A stretch of DNA of 46,171 bases from positions 1 through 46,171 of the forward strand of contig CALBPE010000095.1 of assembly GCA_937899275.1 (NCBI GenBank), written 5' to 3'. The notes under the pieces are model-generated. The model did no database searches and was not told the DNA's origin. It saw only the letters and a list, made by a program, of their open reading frames with translations. Of this stretch, positions 1 to 7,941 are shown piece after piece. This DNA comes from an uncultured Chlamydiae bacterium (lineage in GTDB: Bacteria > Chlamydiota > Chlamydiia > Chlamydiales > SM23-39). Positions within the stretch are counted from its first letter, which is position 1, and every line of letters starts with the position of its first letter. The position numbers and the translations under genes were made by a program.

Positions 1-576
1 GTGTTGATTCCTCGCCCTGAAACAGAAATCCTTGTCGATCTCATTGTGAAGCGCTTGCAGAAGGTCTCTCTGGAAAAAGCAAGTCTTTGGGATATATGTA
101 CAGGTAGCGGCGCTATTGGTTTGGCGTTAAAAAAAACGTTTCCTTTGTTGGATGTAACTCTGAGCGACTCTTCTTCTAAAGCGCTTGCAGTCGCAAAGAA
201 AAACGGAAAAAAACATGCTCTTGATGTATCGTATCTTAAGGGCGATCTTCTACAGCCTTTTGCGGGAAAAAAGGCCCGTTTTATTGTGGCTAACCCCCCT
301 TATCTCAGTCAAAATGCGTATGCCAACTCTTCTTTAGGCTTGAAAAAAGAGCCGAAAGAAGCGCTTATTGGAGGGGAAATGGGCTGGGAGATCTACGCGC
401 AATTTGCTCAAGATCTGCCTGGTTATTTAGAGCCTCAAGGTGCGGTTTTTTTTGAAATCGGTTACGATCAAGGGGAGTCTGTTCCTGCGCTATTTCATTC
501 TCCTTGTTGGGTTAAAAAAGAAATTTTACAAGATTGGTCTGGTCAACCCCGTTTCTTTTTCCTTGAAAGAGAATGA
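1..576 (+). CDS. prmC: Peptide chain release factor glutamine methyltransferase PrmC (5' end missing)
   Basis: This gene encodes the enzyme that methylates the glutamine of the GGQ motif in release factors RF1 and RF2, using S-adenosylmethionine. The visible 191 residues open inside the family motif LIPRPETE, which normally sits about 100 residues into a protein of roughly 280. The GTG at position 1 is therefore an internal codon and the N-terminal domain lies outside the window. A glycine-rich SAM-binding segment (DICTGSGAIG) lies near residues 31-40. The catalytic NPPY motif is at residues 98-101 of the fragment. In chlamydiae prmC sits next to ffh, as it does here, with 59 bp between the two. 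The identification is secure; only the true start is unseen. Confidence 0.93.
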   Translation: MLIPRPETEILVDLIVKRLQKVSLEKASLWDICTGSGAIGLALKKTFPLLDVTLSDSSSKALAVAKKNGKKHALDVSYLKGDLLQPFAGKKARFIVANPPYLSQNAYANSSLGLKKEPKEALIGGEMGWEIYAQFAQDLPGYLEPQGAVFFEIGYDQGESVPALFHSPCWVKKEILQDWSGQPRFFFLERE

Positions 577-635
577 TTTTCTCTATATTATATACGTCAT
601 ATCAATAGTATTTTTTTAGCTAAAAAATCTGTATT

Positions 636-1982
636 ATGTTGCAAAATCTAACAAAAAAATTGCGAAATGCATTTGCCTGCATCGGCAAGGGAAAAACCCT
701 AACCGAAGAGAATTTAGCGGAGGCGATCCGTTCTGTGCGCCTTGCTCTTCTTGATGCAGATGTAAACTACTCCGTTGCAAGTCAATTCATTAAGAAAATT
801 AAAGAAGAAGCTGTTGGAAAAGCCTTGATCAAATCGGTAAAGCCCCAAGAGCAGTTCACTAAAATTGTCCACGATGCCTTGCAAAAACTTATGGGGGAAA
901 AAGAAAGCCCTCTTCTTTTTGAAGGGAAACCTTCAGGGATTATGCTGTGCGGTCTTCAAGGCTCTGGAAAAACGACCCATTCCATGAAGCTTGCGCATTT
1001 TTTACAGAAAAAGCAGCAAAAAAAAGTATTGGTAGCAGCTTGTGATTTACAAAGGCCTGCTGCTGTCTTGCAATTGCAAAAGCTCGGTAAAGACCACAAC
1101 ATTGCTGTGTATGCAGAAGAGGCGAACAAAAATCCGGTTCAGGTAGCAAAAAATGCCTATGACTATGCATTTCGAGAGAAATATGATGTAGTGATTTTTG
1201 ATACAGCAGGTAGACTTCATCTGGATGAAGGATTGATGCAGGAGCTTCTTGCAATTAAGCAAGCTGTTCTTCCAAAAGAAATTCTGTTTGTTGCCAGCGC
1301 AGCAACAGGCCAAGATGCGGTAAAAACAGCAGAAGCTTTTCATAACAAAGTCTCAATCACTGGCGTCATTTTAACGATGCTTGATGGAGATGCAAGAGCA
1401 GGCGCTGCACTATCTATTCTTGCTGTCACAAAGCAGCCCTTAAAATTTGAGGGTACAGGGGAAAAAATTGCAGATCTTCAGGTGTTTCATCCAAAATCGA
1501 TGGCGGATCGCATTTTAGGGATGGGCGATATTGTCAACCTTGTCCGAAAAGCAGAAGATGCTTTTAGTAAAGAGGAAGGCAAGGCAATCGAGCAAAAACT
1601 ACGCTCTGCTACATTTACCTATGCAGACTACTTGCAACAAAAGCGAAATAAGAGAAAAATAGGTACTCTTAAAAAACTAATGAAGATGATGCAGGGCGCC
1701 GACTTCTTTCCCTGCTCGAACAAGTCGCGAACGCGTTTTACAGAAATGGAAGCGATCATCCTTTCTATGACCTTAGAAGAAAGAGAAGAGAAAGTAGCTC
1801 TTTCTCGATCGAGAAAAAAGCGGATTGCAGGTGGATCTGGGACATCAGAAAAAGCTGTTGAAGAACTTGCAACAAGATTTAAAAAGATAAAACAATTTTG
1901 CAAAAAAATGCCTAAGAATATGAATAAAATGGGCAGTTTTCGCGATATACAAAAAACAATGGGAAAAATGAAATGGCGTTAA
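636..1982 (+). CDS. ffh: Signal recognition particle GTPase Ffh
   Basis: Ffh binds 4.5S RNA and delivers signal-sequence-bearing ribosomes to FtsY and the Sec translocon. The 448-residue protein has an N domain, then the GTPase domain: P-loop GLQGSGKTT near residue 106 and DTAGR near residue 190. The C-terminal M domain is methionine- and lysine-rich, with a SMT-EER block and the RIAGGSGT RNA-binding motif near residue 399. Two conserved GTPase positions differ from the usual consensus. The TKLD guanine-specificity motif reads TMLD, and the DAMTGQ block reads SAATGQ. These may be lineage traits. No clear Shine-Dalgarno precedes the ATG. The 3' end overlaps rpsP by 10 bp, which suggests translational coupling. 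Confidence 0.95.
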   Translation: MLQNLTKKLRNAFACIGKGKTLTEENLAEAIRSVRLALLDADVNYSVASQFIKKIKEEAVGKALIKSVKPQEQFTKIVHDALQKLMGEKESPLLFEGKPSGIMLCGLQGSGKTTHSMKLAHFLQKKQQKKVLVAACDLQRPAAVLQLQKLGKDHNIAVYAEEANKNPVQVAKNAYDYAFREKYDVVIFDTAGRLHLDEGLMQELLAIKQAVLPKEILFVASAATGQDAVKTAEAFHNKVSITGVILTMLDGDARAGAALSILAVTKQPLKFEGTGEKIADLQVFHPKSMADRILGMGDIVNLVRKAEDAFSKEEGKAIEQKLRSATFTYADYLQQKRNKRKIGTLKKLMKMMQGADFFPCSNKSRTRFTEMEAIILSMTLEEREEKVALSRSRKKRIAGGSGTSEKAVEELATRFKKIKQFCKKMPKNMNKMGSFRDIQKTMGKMKWR

Positions 1983-2293
1983 TCATTCGTTTAAGACAAC
2001 AAGGAAATAAAAACCGCCAAACATATCGTTTGGTTGTAATGCAAAAAACTGCACCAAGAGATGGTGCATATGTCGATCTATTGGGATGGTACAATCCTTT
2101 ACTAGAAAAAGATATGCAGTTAGATGCCGATAAAATAGAGCACTGGCTATCTAAAGGTGCAGAGATTTCAGAGAAAGCAGCAGCATTAGTAAAGCGCTTT
2201 TCTCCAGAAACACTTGCTAAAAGAGCAGCAGCCAAAAAACTTGCACTTTTAAAGGCTAGAAAAAGGCGTAAAGCAAGCAAAGTAGATGGCTAA
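1973..2293 (+). CDS. rpsP: 30S ribosomal protein S16
   Basis: S16 is an assembly protein of the small ribosomal subunit. The 106-residue protein opens with the family signature MALIIRLRQQGNKNRQTYR and contains GAYVDLLGWYNP. The C-terminus is lysine- and alanine-rich, longer than in the shortest bacterial S16 proteins. The start codon lies inside the last codons of ffh, and the stop overlaps the trmD start by 8 bp. The order ffh-rpsP-trmD-rplS is the usual bacterial operon. Confidence 0.97.
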   Translation: MALIIRLRQQGNKNRQTYRLVVMQKTAPRDGAYVDLLGWYNPLLEKDMQLDADKIEHWLSKGAEISEKAAALVKRFSPETLAKRAAAKKLALLKARKRRKASKVDG

Positions 2294-2972
2294 ACAGTTT
2301 CATGTTCTATCTCTTTTCCCCGAGTACTTTTCTAGTCCCTTTTCCGTAAGTATATTGCGGAGGGCGCAGGAAAAAAATCTCCTATCGATAGAACAAGTAA
2401 ACATCCGAGACTTTGCTATCGGAAAACATAAAAAAGTCGATGACCGCCCTTTTGGTGGCGGTCCGGGAATGGTGATGATGCCAGGTCCATGTATCGATGC
2501 GATTAGGAGCGTGAAAACGCCCCAATCAAAAACAATTTATTTATCGCCACAAGGCTCTTTGCTCAATGCAAAAAAGTGTGAAGAGCTTGCAAAAGAAGAC
2601 CATTTGATCTTCGTTGCAGGCCATTATGAAGGGATCGATCAACGAGTCATCGACGAAGAGGTCGATGAAGAGATTAGCATTGGGAATTATGTACTACCCA
2701 GCGGATGCGCTCCAACCGTTGTTTTGATCGAAGCTATTGCCCGTTTTATTCCAGGAGTATTGGGTAATGAAGATGGACCTTATGAAGATTCTTTTGCAGG
2801 CGAAACCGCTTTTGAAGGGCCCCAATATACAAGGCCTCAAGAGTATGAAGGATTGCAGGTGCCCGAAGTATTGTTAAGCGGGCATCAGAAAAATATTCAA
2901 CAATGGAGAAAAGAGCAGGGAGCTGTAAAACTACGTAAGATGCGCCCAGATCTTTGGAAAATCAAGGAGTAA
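2286..2972 (+). CDS. trmD: tRNA (guanine-37-N1)-methyltransferase TrmD
   Basis: TrmD makes m1G37 next to the anticodon and so limits +1 frameshifting. The 228 residues contain the SPOUT-fold trefoil-knot blocks: the DDRPFGGGPGMVM segment, GHYEGIDQR and SIGNYVL. The catalytic Arg and Asp of the family, spaced 15 residues apart, are both present in the ARFIPGVLG...EDSF segment. The loop after the knot reads PSGCAP where many bacteria have a GGE-type sequence, and SIGD is SIGN. A C-terminal PQYTRP block completes the family pattern. It overlaps rpsP by 8 bp and lies 4 bp before rplS. Confidence 0.95.
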   Translation: MAKQFHVLSLFPEYFSSPFSVSILRRAQEKNLLSIEQVNIRDFAIGKHKKVDDRPFGGGPGMVMMPGPCIDAIRSVKTPQSKTIYLSPQGSLLNAKKCEELAKEDHLIFVAGHYEGIDQRVIDEEVDEEISIGNYVLPSGCAPTVVLIEAIARFIPGVLGNEDGPYEDSFAGETAFEGPQYTRPQEYEGLQVPEVLLSGHQKNIQQWRKEQGAVKLRKMRPDLWKIKE

Positions 2973-2976
2973 TGCA

Positions 2977-3387
2977 GTGAGCATAATTGAGGAACTAGAA
3001 AAACCCCATATGAAAACCGATCTTCCTACATTTCAAGTAGGTGATACAGTAAAGGTATCTGTAAGAATCATCGAAGGAAACAAAGAAAGAATTCAGGTGT
3101 TTGAAGGGCTTGTGATTGCAAAAAGAGGTAGGGGATTATCTGAATCTTTCTCCGTATATCGACAAGCTTATGGATGTACCATGGAGCGTTTGTTTCCTTT
3201 ACACAGCCCTAGGATTCAGAAAATTGAAGTAATCCGAGCGGGTAAAACCAAGCGCGCTAAGCTGTACAATATTCGTGGTGAAAAAGGGAAAAGAGCAAAA
3301 GTTCGCGCCCGTTTTAACTCTCCTGCGAAAGCAGCAGCGGTGCAAGAGCAGAAAGAAGCTCCTAAAGAAGATTCGTCTGCTTCATAA
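2977..3387 (+). CDS. rplS: 50S ribosomal protein L19
   Basis: L19 lies at the interface of the two ribosomal subunits. The 136-residue protein shows the family blocks FQVGDTVKV, EGNKERIQVFEG and RGRGLSESF, followed by PRIQKIEV and a basic C-terminal part. It starts at GTG 2977, because a perfect AAGGAG at 2964-2969 sits 7 nt upstream and the nearer ATG at 2972 opens a frame of only two codons. The last 15 or so residues (AAAVQEQKEAPKEDSSAS) form an acidic and serine-rich tail beyond the usual end of the family. Confidence 0.96.
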   Translation: MSIIEELEKPHMKTDLPTFQVGDTVKVSVRIIEGNKERIQVFEGLVIAKRGRGLSESFSVYRQAYGCTMERLFPLHSPRIQKIEVIRAGKTKRAKLYNIRGEKGKRAKVRARFNSPAKAAAVQEQKEAPKEDSSAS

Positions 3388-3392
3388 ATCTT

Positions 3393-4007
3393 GTGTCATT
3401 ATACGCTTTAGATGAAGAATTTCGCCGGCAAGGTTTTTCCCTTGTTGGCGGAGTAGATGAAGTAGGAAGGGGCCCTTTTGCAGGGCCTTTAGTTGCCTGC
3501 GTTTGTACATTTCCATCTGAATGTACCTTTGATGAACTCAACGACTCCAAAAAATTAAATAAAACACAAAGGCAGCGTATCTACAACGCTTTGGTTCGTG
3601 ATCCTCGGGTATCTTTTTCTCTTGGTTTGGCAGATGTAGCCACCATTGATCGTTTAGGAGTGCATAAAGCGGCGTTTTTTGCGATGGAAGACGCCTACCT
3701 AAAAATGAAAAAAAAGCCTGACTGCTTACTAGTAGATGGGCCTCATCCGGTTGGACCAAAAATCACAGCTTTTCAAAAGCCGATTGTTCAAGGAGACAGC
3801 AAAAGCGCGGTCATTGCAGCAGCTTCAATTATCGCAAAAGTTCGGCGGGACTGGATCATGAGCCGCATGCACCTACTTTATCCTGAATACGGCTTTGATA
3901 CAAACCAGGGATACGGCACAAAAGACCACAAGGAAGCGCTAGAAAAGTATGGCCCTACCTTGATTCATAGGACATCATTTAAGCCGGTACAACTTGCTAT
4001 GAAGTAG
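3393..4007 (+). CDS. rnhB: Ribonuclease HII
   Basis: RNase HII nicks RNA-DNA hybrids and starts removal of misincorporated ribonucleotides. The 204 residues carry the RNase H-fold acidic residues in their usual blocks: GVDEVGRGPFAGP near residue 19, DSKKLN, LLVDG and AAASIIAKVRRD. The start is a GTG five bases after the rplS stop, with no clear ribosome binding site, so coupling to rplS is likely. The 3' end overlaps a small gene on the opposite strand by 11 bp. Confidence 0.94.
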   Translation: MSLYALDEEFRRQGFSLVGGVDEVGRGPFAGPLVACVCTFPSECTFDELNDSKKLNKTQRQRIYNALVRDPRVSFSLGLADVATIDRLGVHKAAFFAMEDAYLKMKKKPDCLLVDGPHPVGPKITAFQKPIVQGDSKSAVIAAASIIAKVRRDWIMSRMHLLYPEYGFDTNQGYGTKDHKEALEKYGPTLIHRTSFKPVQLAMK

Positions 4008-4146
4008 GCATTTTTTTAGCAAGAGTACTTCGGATAATCTCTTGAAGATTGCGGGGTGGTTTTTGGTAAGAATGATTCCTTTCAATACCCATTGCCCAGC
4101 CTTTTTTTACTTCTTTTGCAAAAAATATCCATTTTTGTTTTTTCAT
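3997..4146 (-). CDS. Small basic protein of unknown function, 49 residues, antisense to the rnhB end
   Basis: The frame begins with ATG at 4146 and ends at TAG 3997-3999. It is preceded at 6 nt by GGAGGT, the strongest Shine-Dalgarno in this part of the window, and that is the main reason to call it. The product starts MKKQKWIFFAKEVKKGW and is basic, with no long hydrophobic stretch and no recognisable domain. The middle is proline- and asparagine-bearing (SYQKPPRN), followed by a short helix-like segment ending KKMPTS. It lies convergent to rnhB, overlapping its last 11 bp, and divergent from yicC. I do not recognise a family. Confidence 0.6.
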   Translation of the reverse strand: MKKQKWIFFAKEVKKGWAMGIERNHSYQKPPRNLQEIIRSTLAKKMPTS

Positions 4147-4152
4147 AAAAAC

Positions 4153-4158
4153 ACCTCC
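4153..4158 (-). promoter_or_regulatory. Strong Shine-Dalgarno of the 49-residue gene
   Basis: On the minus strand the bases read GGAGGT, complementary to the 16S anti-Shine-Dalgarno over six positions. The spacing to the ATG at 4146 is 6 nt. The following 110 bp up to yicC are extremely A+T-rich and probably hold the divergent promoters. Confidence 0.65.
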
Positions 4159-4273
4159 AGAAAATGATGTATTTATATATTTATATCTTCTTTTTTACAT
4201 TAACAATTTTTTGTTTTATTTTTTAATATATTTTTGCAAAATTATGTATAGTTGATAAAACAAAAGGTTTTTT

Positions 4274-5146
4274 ATGGAAAGTATGACAGGTTTTGGTGCA
4301 GCGGAAAAAAAGACACCTGCAGGACTTTTGCTACTCGAGCTGCAGTCGGTTAATCGCAAGCACTTAGATGTGTCTGTGATCTTACCAAAGGAGCTGAGCT
4401 TTTTTGAAATGCCGCTTCTACAAACATTGAAGCGCTCTTTTTGTAGAGGGCAAATTACAGCCCGTTTGTATTTTGCAGTAACCGAAGAAAAAGTATCTAC
4501 ATCTTGGAGCATACCTTTACTTTTAGAGATGCAAAAAGCCTGGCAAAAAACGGCAAAAGCCCTAGGCTATGCAGAAAAAGATGTGTCTTTAAGTTTTTTA
4601 GTAAAGCAGCTAGAAGAGTCGTCTATCCAAGTATCTTACCGGGGAAAGTTGTGGGAAAATATTGTAGAAGAGCTGACAAAAAAAGCGGTCATTGCCCTGA
4701 ATAAAACCAGAAAGCAGGAAGGAAAAGAACTAGAGAAAGATCTTAAAAGTAGATTACAGCTTATTGAAAAACATCTCAAAGCGCTGGATGTAATTTCTCC
4801 ATCGATACAAAAAGAGATGGAACAAAAGATGCAAGAACGGTGTCAAAACTTTACTTATTTACCCGATCATCAGGAAAAAATTGCAAGAGAAGTTGCGATC
4901 TATCTCGATAAAATGGATGTAGCAGAAGAGATCACCCGCTTGAAGCACCATTTGACAGAAATGCGCGCTTTAATTGAAATGGATAAGAGTTTGACTGGTA
5001 AAGAGGGGACTTTTATCGCGCAAGAGATGCTTCGTGAAATGCGGACAATTCTTTCAAAATCTTCTTATCTTCCCGTGATTCAAAAGGTGCTTGCTATGCA
5101 AATAGAAATTGAGAGAATTAAAGAGCAGATGCAAAATGTGCAGTAA
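4274..5146 (+). CDS. yicC: YicC family endoribonuclease-like protein
   Basis: The family is defined by E. coli YicC, reported to be an endoribonuclease acting on RNA including the small RNA RyhB. The start MESMTGFGAAE matches the conserved SMTGFG N-terminus. The 290-residue length is typical. The C-terminal half is charged and helical and carries the block VAEEITRLKHHL, then GKEGTFIAQEMLREMRTI, the DUF1732 region. It overlaps gmk, as is common for yicC-gmk pairs in other bacteria. The substrate here is unknown. Confidence 0.85.
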   Translation: MESMTGFGAAEKKTPAGLLLLELQSVNRKHLDVSVILPKELSFFEMPLLQTLKRSFCRGQITARLYFAVTEEKVSTSWSIPLLLEMQKAWQKTAKALGYAEKDVSLSFLVKQLEESSIQVSYRGKLWENIVEELTKKAVIALNKTRKQEGKELEKDLKSRLQLIEKHLKALDVISPSIQKEMEQKMQERCQNFTYLPDHQEKIAREVAIYLDKMDVAEEITRLKHHLTEMRALIEMDKSLTGKEGTFIAQEMLREMRTILSKSSYLPVIQKVLAMQIEIERIKEQMQNVQ

Positions 5147-5711
5147 AAAAAGAACAGGGCTTTCCTTTATTTTGAGCGCGCCTGCAGGTACAGGTAAAAC
5201 TACGCTTGTTGATCGCTTAGTAGAAGAATTTCCCCATATAGTAAAAAATATTTCCTACACTACTAGAAGAAAGCGCGATGGAGAAGTAGACGGTAAAGAT
5301 TATCTATTTCTTACCAAAGAAGATTTTTTAAAAAAAGAAGACGATTTTTTAGAAGTAGTCGAGCTTTTTGGAAATAAATATGCGACAAGTAAATCTTTAG
5401 TCCAAAATAACCAAGCAAACTCGCTACACACAGTCTTTGTCATCGATGTAGAAGGAGCTTTGCAGCTGAAGAAACAGATTCCGTGTATTTCCATTTTTGT
5501 ATCGCCTCCTTCTCTTAACGCTCTTACATCCCGATTAAAAAAAAGAAGTAGTGAAAATCCAGAAGAAATGGCTGTGAGGATCAAACGTGCAAAAAAAGAG
5601 CTTGAGATGGTAAAATATTACGATTATCATATTGTTAACGATGTGCTTTCTACAGCTTACGAAGCATTAAAAAGTATTGTAATAGCAGAAGAGCACCGAG
5701 TCACCGATTAA
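5136..5711 (+). CDS. gmk: Guanylate kinase
   Basis: This kinase phosphorylates GMP to GDP. The P-loop SAPAGTGKTTL is near residue 12, and the GMP-binding block YTTRRKRDGEVDGKDYLF follows near residue 37. The C-terminal lid ends with the IVND block seen in the family. The ATG at 5136 gives 191 residues, a normal length. A TTG further upstream at 5109 is in frame but would only add residues encoded inside yicC. The start overlaps the yicC stop by 11 bp. The phosphate loop reads AGTGKT where SGAGKS is usual. Confidence 0.93.
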   Translation: MCSKKRTGLSFILSAPAGTGKTTLVDRLVEEFPHIVKNISYTTRRKRDGEVDGKDYLFLTKEDFLKKEDDFLEVVELFGNKYATSKSLVQNNQANSLHTVFVIDVEGALQLKKQIPCISIFVSPPSLNALTSRLKKRSSENPEEMAVRIKRAKKELEMVKYYDYHIVNDVLSTAYEALKSIVIAEEHRVTD

Positions 5712-5726
5712 GCAGTAAGGAATACC

Positions 5727-5927
5727 ATGGCGAAAAACCCACTGACCAATGAAAGAATTAAAAAAATGTTTAAGGGAAATTTTCTCTTAACAAATTATGC
5801 AATTCATATCGGTAGAGATACCATCTTATCTGGCAACTTTTCTAATCTTGACGCTTTGTTAGAAGATATTAGAAAAAAAGCCCAAGCAACCAATGAAGAA
5901 GATAAAGGGGATTTAGGCATACTATAA
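5727..5927 (+). CDS. rpoZ: Putative RNA polymerase omega-like small protein
   Basis: This is a 66-residue protein directly after gmk, the place of rpoZ in many bacteria and of a small conserved gene (CT031 in C. trachomatis, as I recall it) in chlamydiae. The block LTNERIKKMFKGNFLLTNYAI resembles the omega N-terminal helix, in which a conserved family block is followed by NYA/VLVAARRAR-like residues. The acidic C-terminus also fits. Similarity is weak at this length, so the function is inferred from position. A TAAGGA ribosome binding site lies 5 nt upstream and metG starts 1 bp after the stop. Confidence 0.55.
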   Translation: MAKNPLTNERIKKMFKGNFLLTNYAIHIGRDTILSGNFSNLDALLEDIRKKAQATNEEDKGDLGIL

Positions 5928-5928
5928 T

Positions 5929-7941
5929 ATGGACCGTAAACTCATTACCTCGGCCCTTTTATACGCTAATGGCCAGGTTCATTTAGGTCATATTGCAGGA
6001 GCTTATCTCCCAGCTGATATCTACGCCCGATTTGAGCGTCTGATTGGAAATCAGGTGCTTTTTCTTTCTGGTTCAGATGAATATGGCCTGCCTATTACTC
6101 TATCTGCTGAAAAAGCAGGAAAATCTCCTCAAGAGCATGTAGATCATTTTCATGAGGTAAACAGCAGATTATTTTCCCGTTTATCCTTCTCCTTTGACTA
6201 TTTTGGTAGAACGACTTCTTCTTTGCATAAAGATCGCGTATTAGAATTTTTCCATGATCTACAGAAAAATGGCTATATCGAATCAAAAGAAGAAGATCAT
6301 CTTTATTCAGAAAGTGAGGGGAAATTTCTTGCAGATCGCTACGTAGAAGGAACGTGTCCTAAATGTGGGTTTAATCCAGCAAGAGGTGATGAATGCCCAT
6401 CTTGCGGAGCAAATTATGAATCAATCGATTTACTTAAACCCCGATCTAAACTGACAGGCTCTCCTTTAATTCGGAAGAAAAGCCGCCATTACTACCTTCG
6501 GTTCGATGCATTTAAAGATCGATTAACCGATTGGGTAAAAACAAAAAACTGGAAAGAAAATGTATATAAATTTTCTTTAAAGTACATCGAAGATCTTCGC
6601 CCAAGAGCTATCACAAGAGACTCCAACTGGGGTATTCCGATTGCTTTAGATACCGGTGAGAAAAAAGTTTTTTATGTCTGGTTTGATGCGCCGATTGGCT
6701 ATATATCCATTGCCCAAGAATGGGCAAGAAAACAGAAAAAGCCCGATGCTTGGAAAGAGTTTTGGTGCGATTGTAAAACGGAGCTAATCCAATTTATCGG
6801 TAAGGATAATATCCCTTTTCACTCGGTATTTTTTCCCGCTATGTTGATGGGGCAAGATCAACCTTACCACCTAGTAGATGAACTACCTGCAAATGAGTTT
6901 TTACGATTAGAGGGAAAAAAGTTTTCTAAATCCGATGGCAACTACATCGATCTTTCTCAAATGCTATCAGATTATCAACCAGATCAGATCCGATACTATT
7001 TAGCCGCCAATGCTCCTGAAACATCTGACGCCGATTTTACCTGGAAAGATTTTCAAGCAACTTGTAATGCCGACCTTGTAGGCAAACTAGGCAACTTTAT
7101 CCACCGGGTATTGGTGTTTACCCTCCAACATGGGGGAGGGGATATTCCTAAAGAGGCAAAAGATCCTGTACAAGAAGATACTACCTTTAAAGAGCAGCTA
7201 GAAAACGTAACTTCTCAGCTGAAAAAAAGCTATAAGGGTTTTCATGTAAGAGAAGCATCTTCTCATCTAATGAAAATGGCCTCGTTAGGAAATAGCTATT
7301 TCAACGAAAAAGCGCCTTGGAAAAAAGTAAAACAAGGTCTAATAGAAGATGTGCAAACTACCTTGTTTTTTTGTTTTTTATGTATCCAAAGGCTGGCTTT
7401 ATACATGAGTCCTATTTTGCCTACTACAGCAGAGGCGATTTGGCGCTCTTTAGGCTATAAAACACCTTTAGAAAAAGAGCGTTTAGATGCTCTACCCGAG
7501 CTTCCAACAGGAGCTCTTCCACCTTCTCCCAAGGTATTATTCCAAAAAATTGAAGACCATATAATTGAAAAGGAGCAAGCTATGTTAGAAAAACCTGTAC
7601 CTACCGTTTCTCCTATCAAAGAAGAAATCGATTTTTCTGATTTTACTGCACTCGACCTAAGGGTTGCAAAAGTACTTTCTGCAGAAAAAGTAGCAAAAAG
7701 TAAAAAGTTATTAGCGCTTGAAGTAGATATTGGTATCGGCGTAAGAAAAGTTGTGTCAGGTATTGCTCTGCACGTAACACCTGAAGAGATCATCGGTAAA
7801 AAAGTGCTATTTGTAGCTAACCTAAAACCAGCAAAAATCATGGGTATTCAAAGTGAGGGAATGATTTTAGCTGCAGGAGATGGCAAGGATTTAGAAATCC
7901 CTAAAATTGTAGATCTTCCAGCTGGAGCTATTGTCAGTTAA
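5929..7941 (+). CDS. metG: Methionyl-tRNA synthetase with C-terminal tRNA-binding domain
   Basis: This class I synthetase charges tRNA-Met. The HIGH-type motif is VHLGH near residue 17. A four-cysteine zinc knuckle (CPKCG...CPSCG) is near residues 140-157. The KMSKS-type motif is KKFSKS near residue 333. The last 110 residues (from about DFSDFTALDLRVAKV) form a Trbp111/EMAP-type tRNA-binding fold, as in E. coli MetG of similar length. The start is 1 bp after the omega-like gene. The 3' end overlaps the convergent recD2 by 8 bp. Confidence 0.97.
   Translation: MDRKLITSALLYANGQVHLGHIAGAYLPADIYARFERLIGNQVLFLSGSDEYGLPITLSAEKAGKSPQEHVDHFHEVNSRLFSRLSFSFDYFGRTTSSLHKDRVLEFFHDLQKNGYIESKEEDHLYSESEGKFLADRYVEGTCPKCGFNPARGDECPSCGANYESIDLLKPRSKLTGSPLIRKKSRHYYLRFDAFKDRLTDWVKTKNWKENVYKFSLKYIEDLRPRAITRDSNWGIPIALDTGEKKVFYVWFDAPIGYISIAQEWARKQKKPDAWKEFWCDCKTELIQFIGKDNIPFHSVFFPAMLMGQDQPYHLVDELPANEFLRLEGKKFSKSDGNYIDLSQMLSDYQPDQIRYYLAANAPETSDADFTWKDFQATCNADLVGKLGNFIHRVLVFTLQHGGGDIPKEAKDPVQEDTTFKEQLENVTSQLKKSYKGFHVREASSHLMKMASLGNSYFNEKAPWKKVKQGLIEDVQTTLFFCFLCIQRLALYMSPILPTTAEAIWRSLGYKTPLEKERLDALPELPTGALPPSPKVLFQKIEDHIIEKEQAMLEKPVPTVSPIKEEIDFSDFTALDLRVAKVLSAEKVAKSKKLLALEVDIGIGVRKVVSGIALHVTPEEIIGKKVLFVANLKPAKIMGIQSEGMILAAGDGKDLEIPKIVDLPAGAIVS

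Noticed and set aside
2286-2972. TrmD possibly inactive because of the changed SGC loop
   Set aside because: The catalytic Arg-Asp pair with 15-residue spacing is intact, so loss of activity is not supported.
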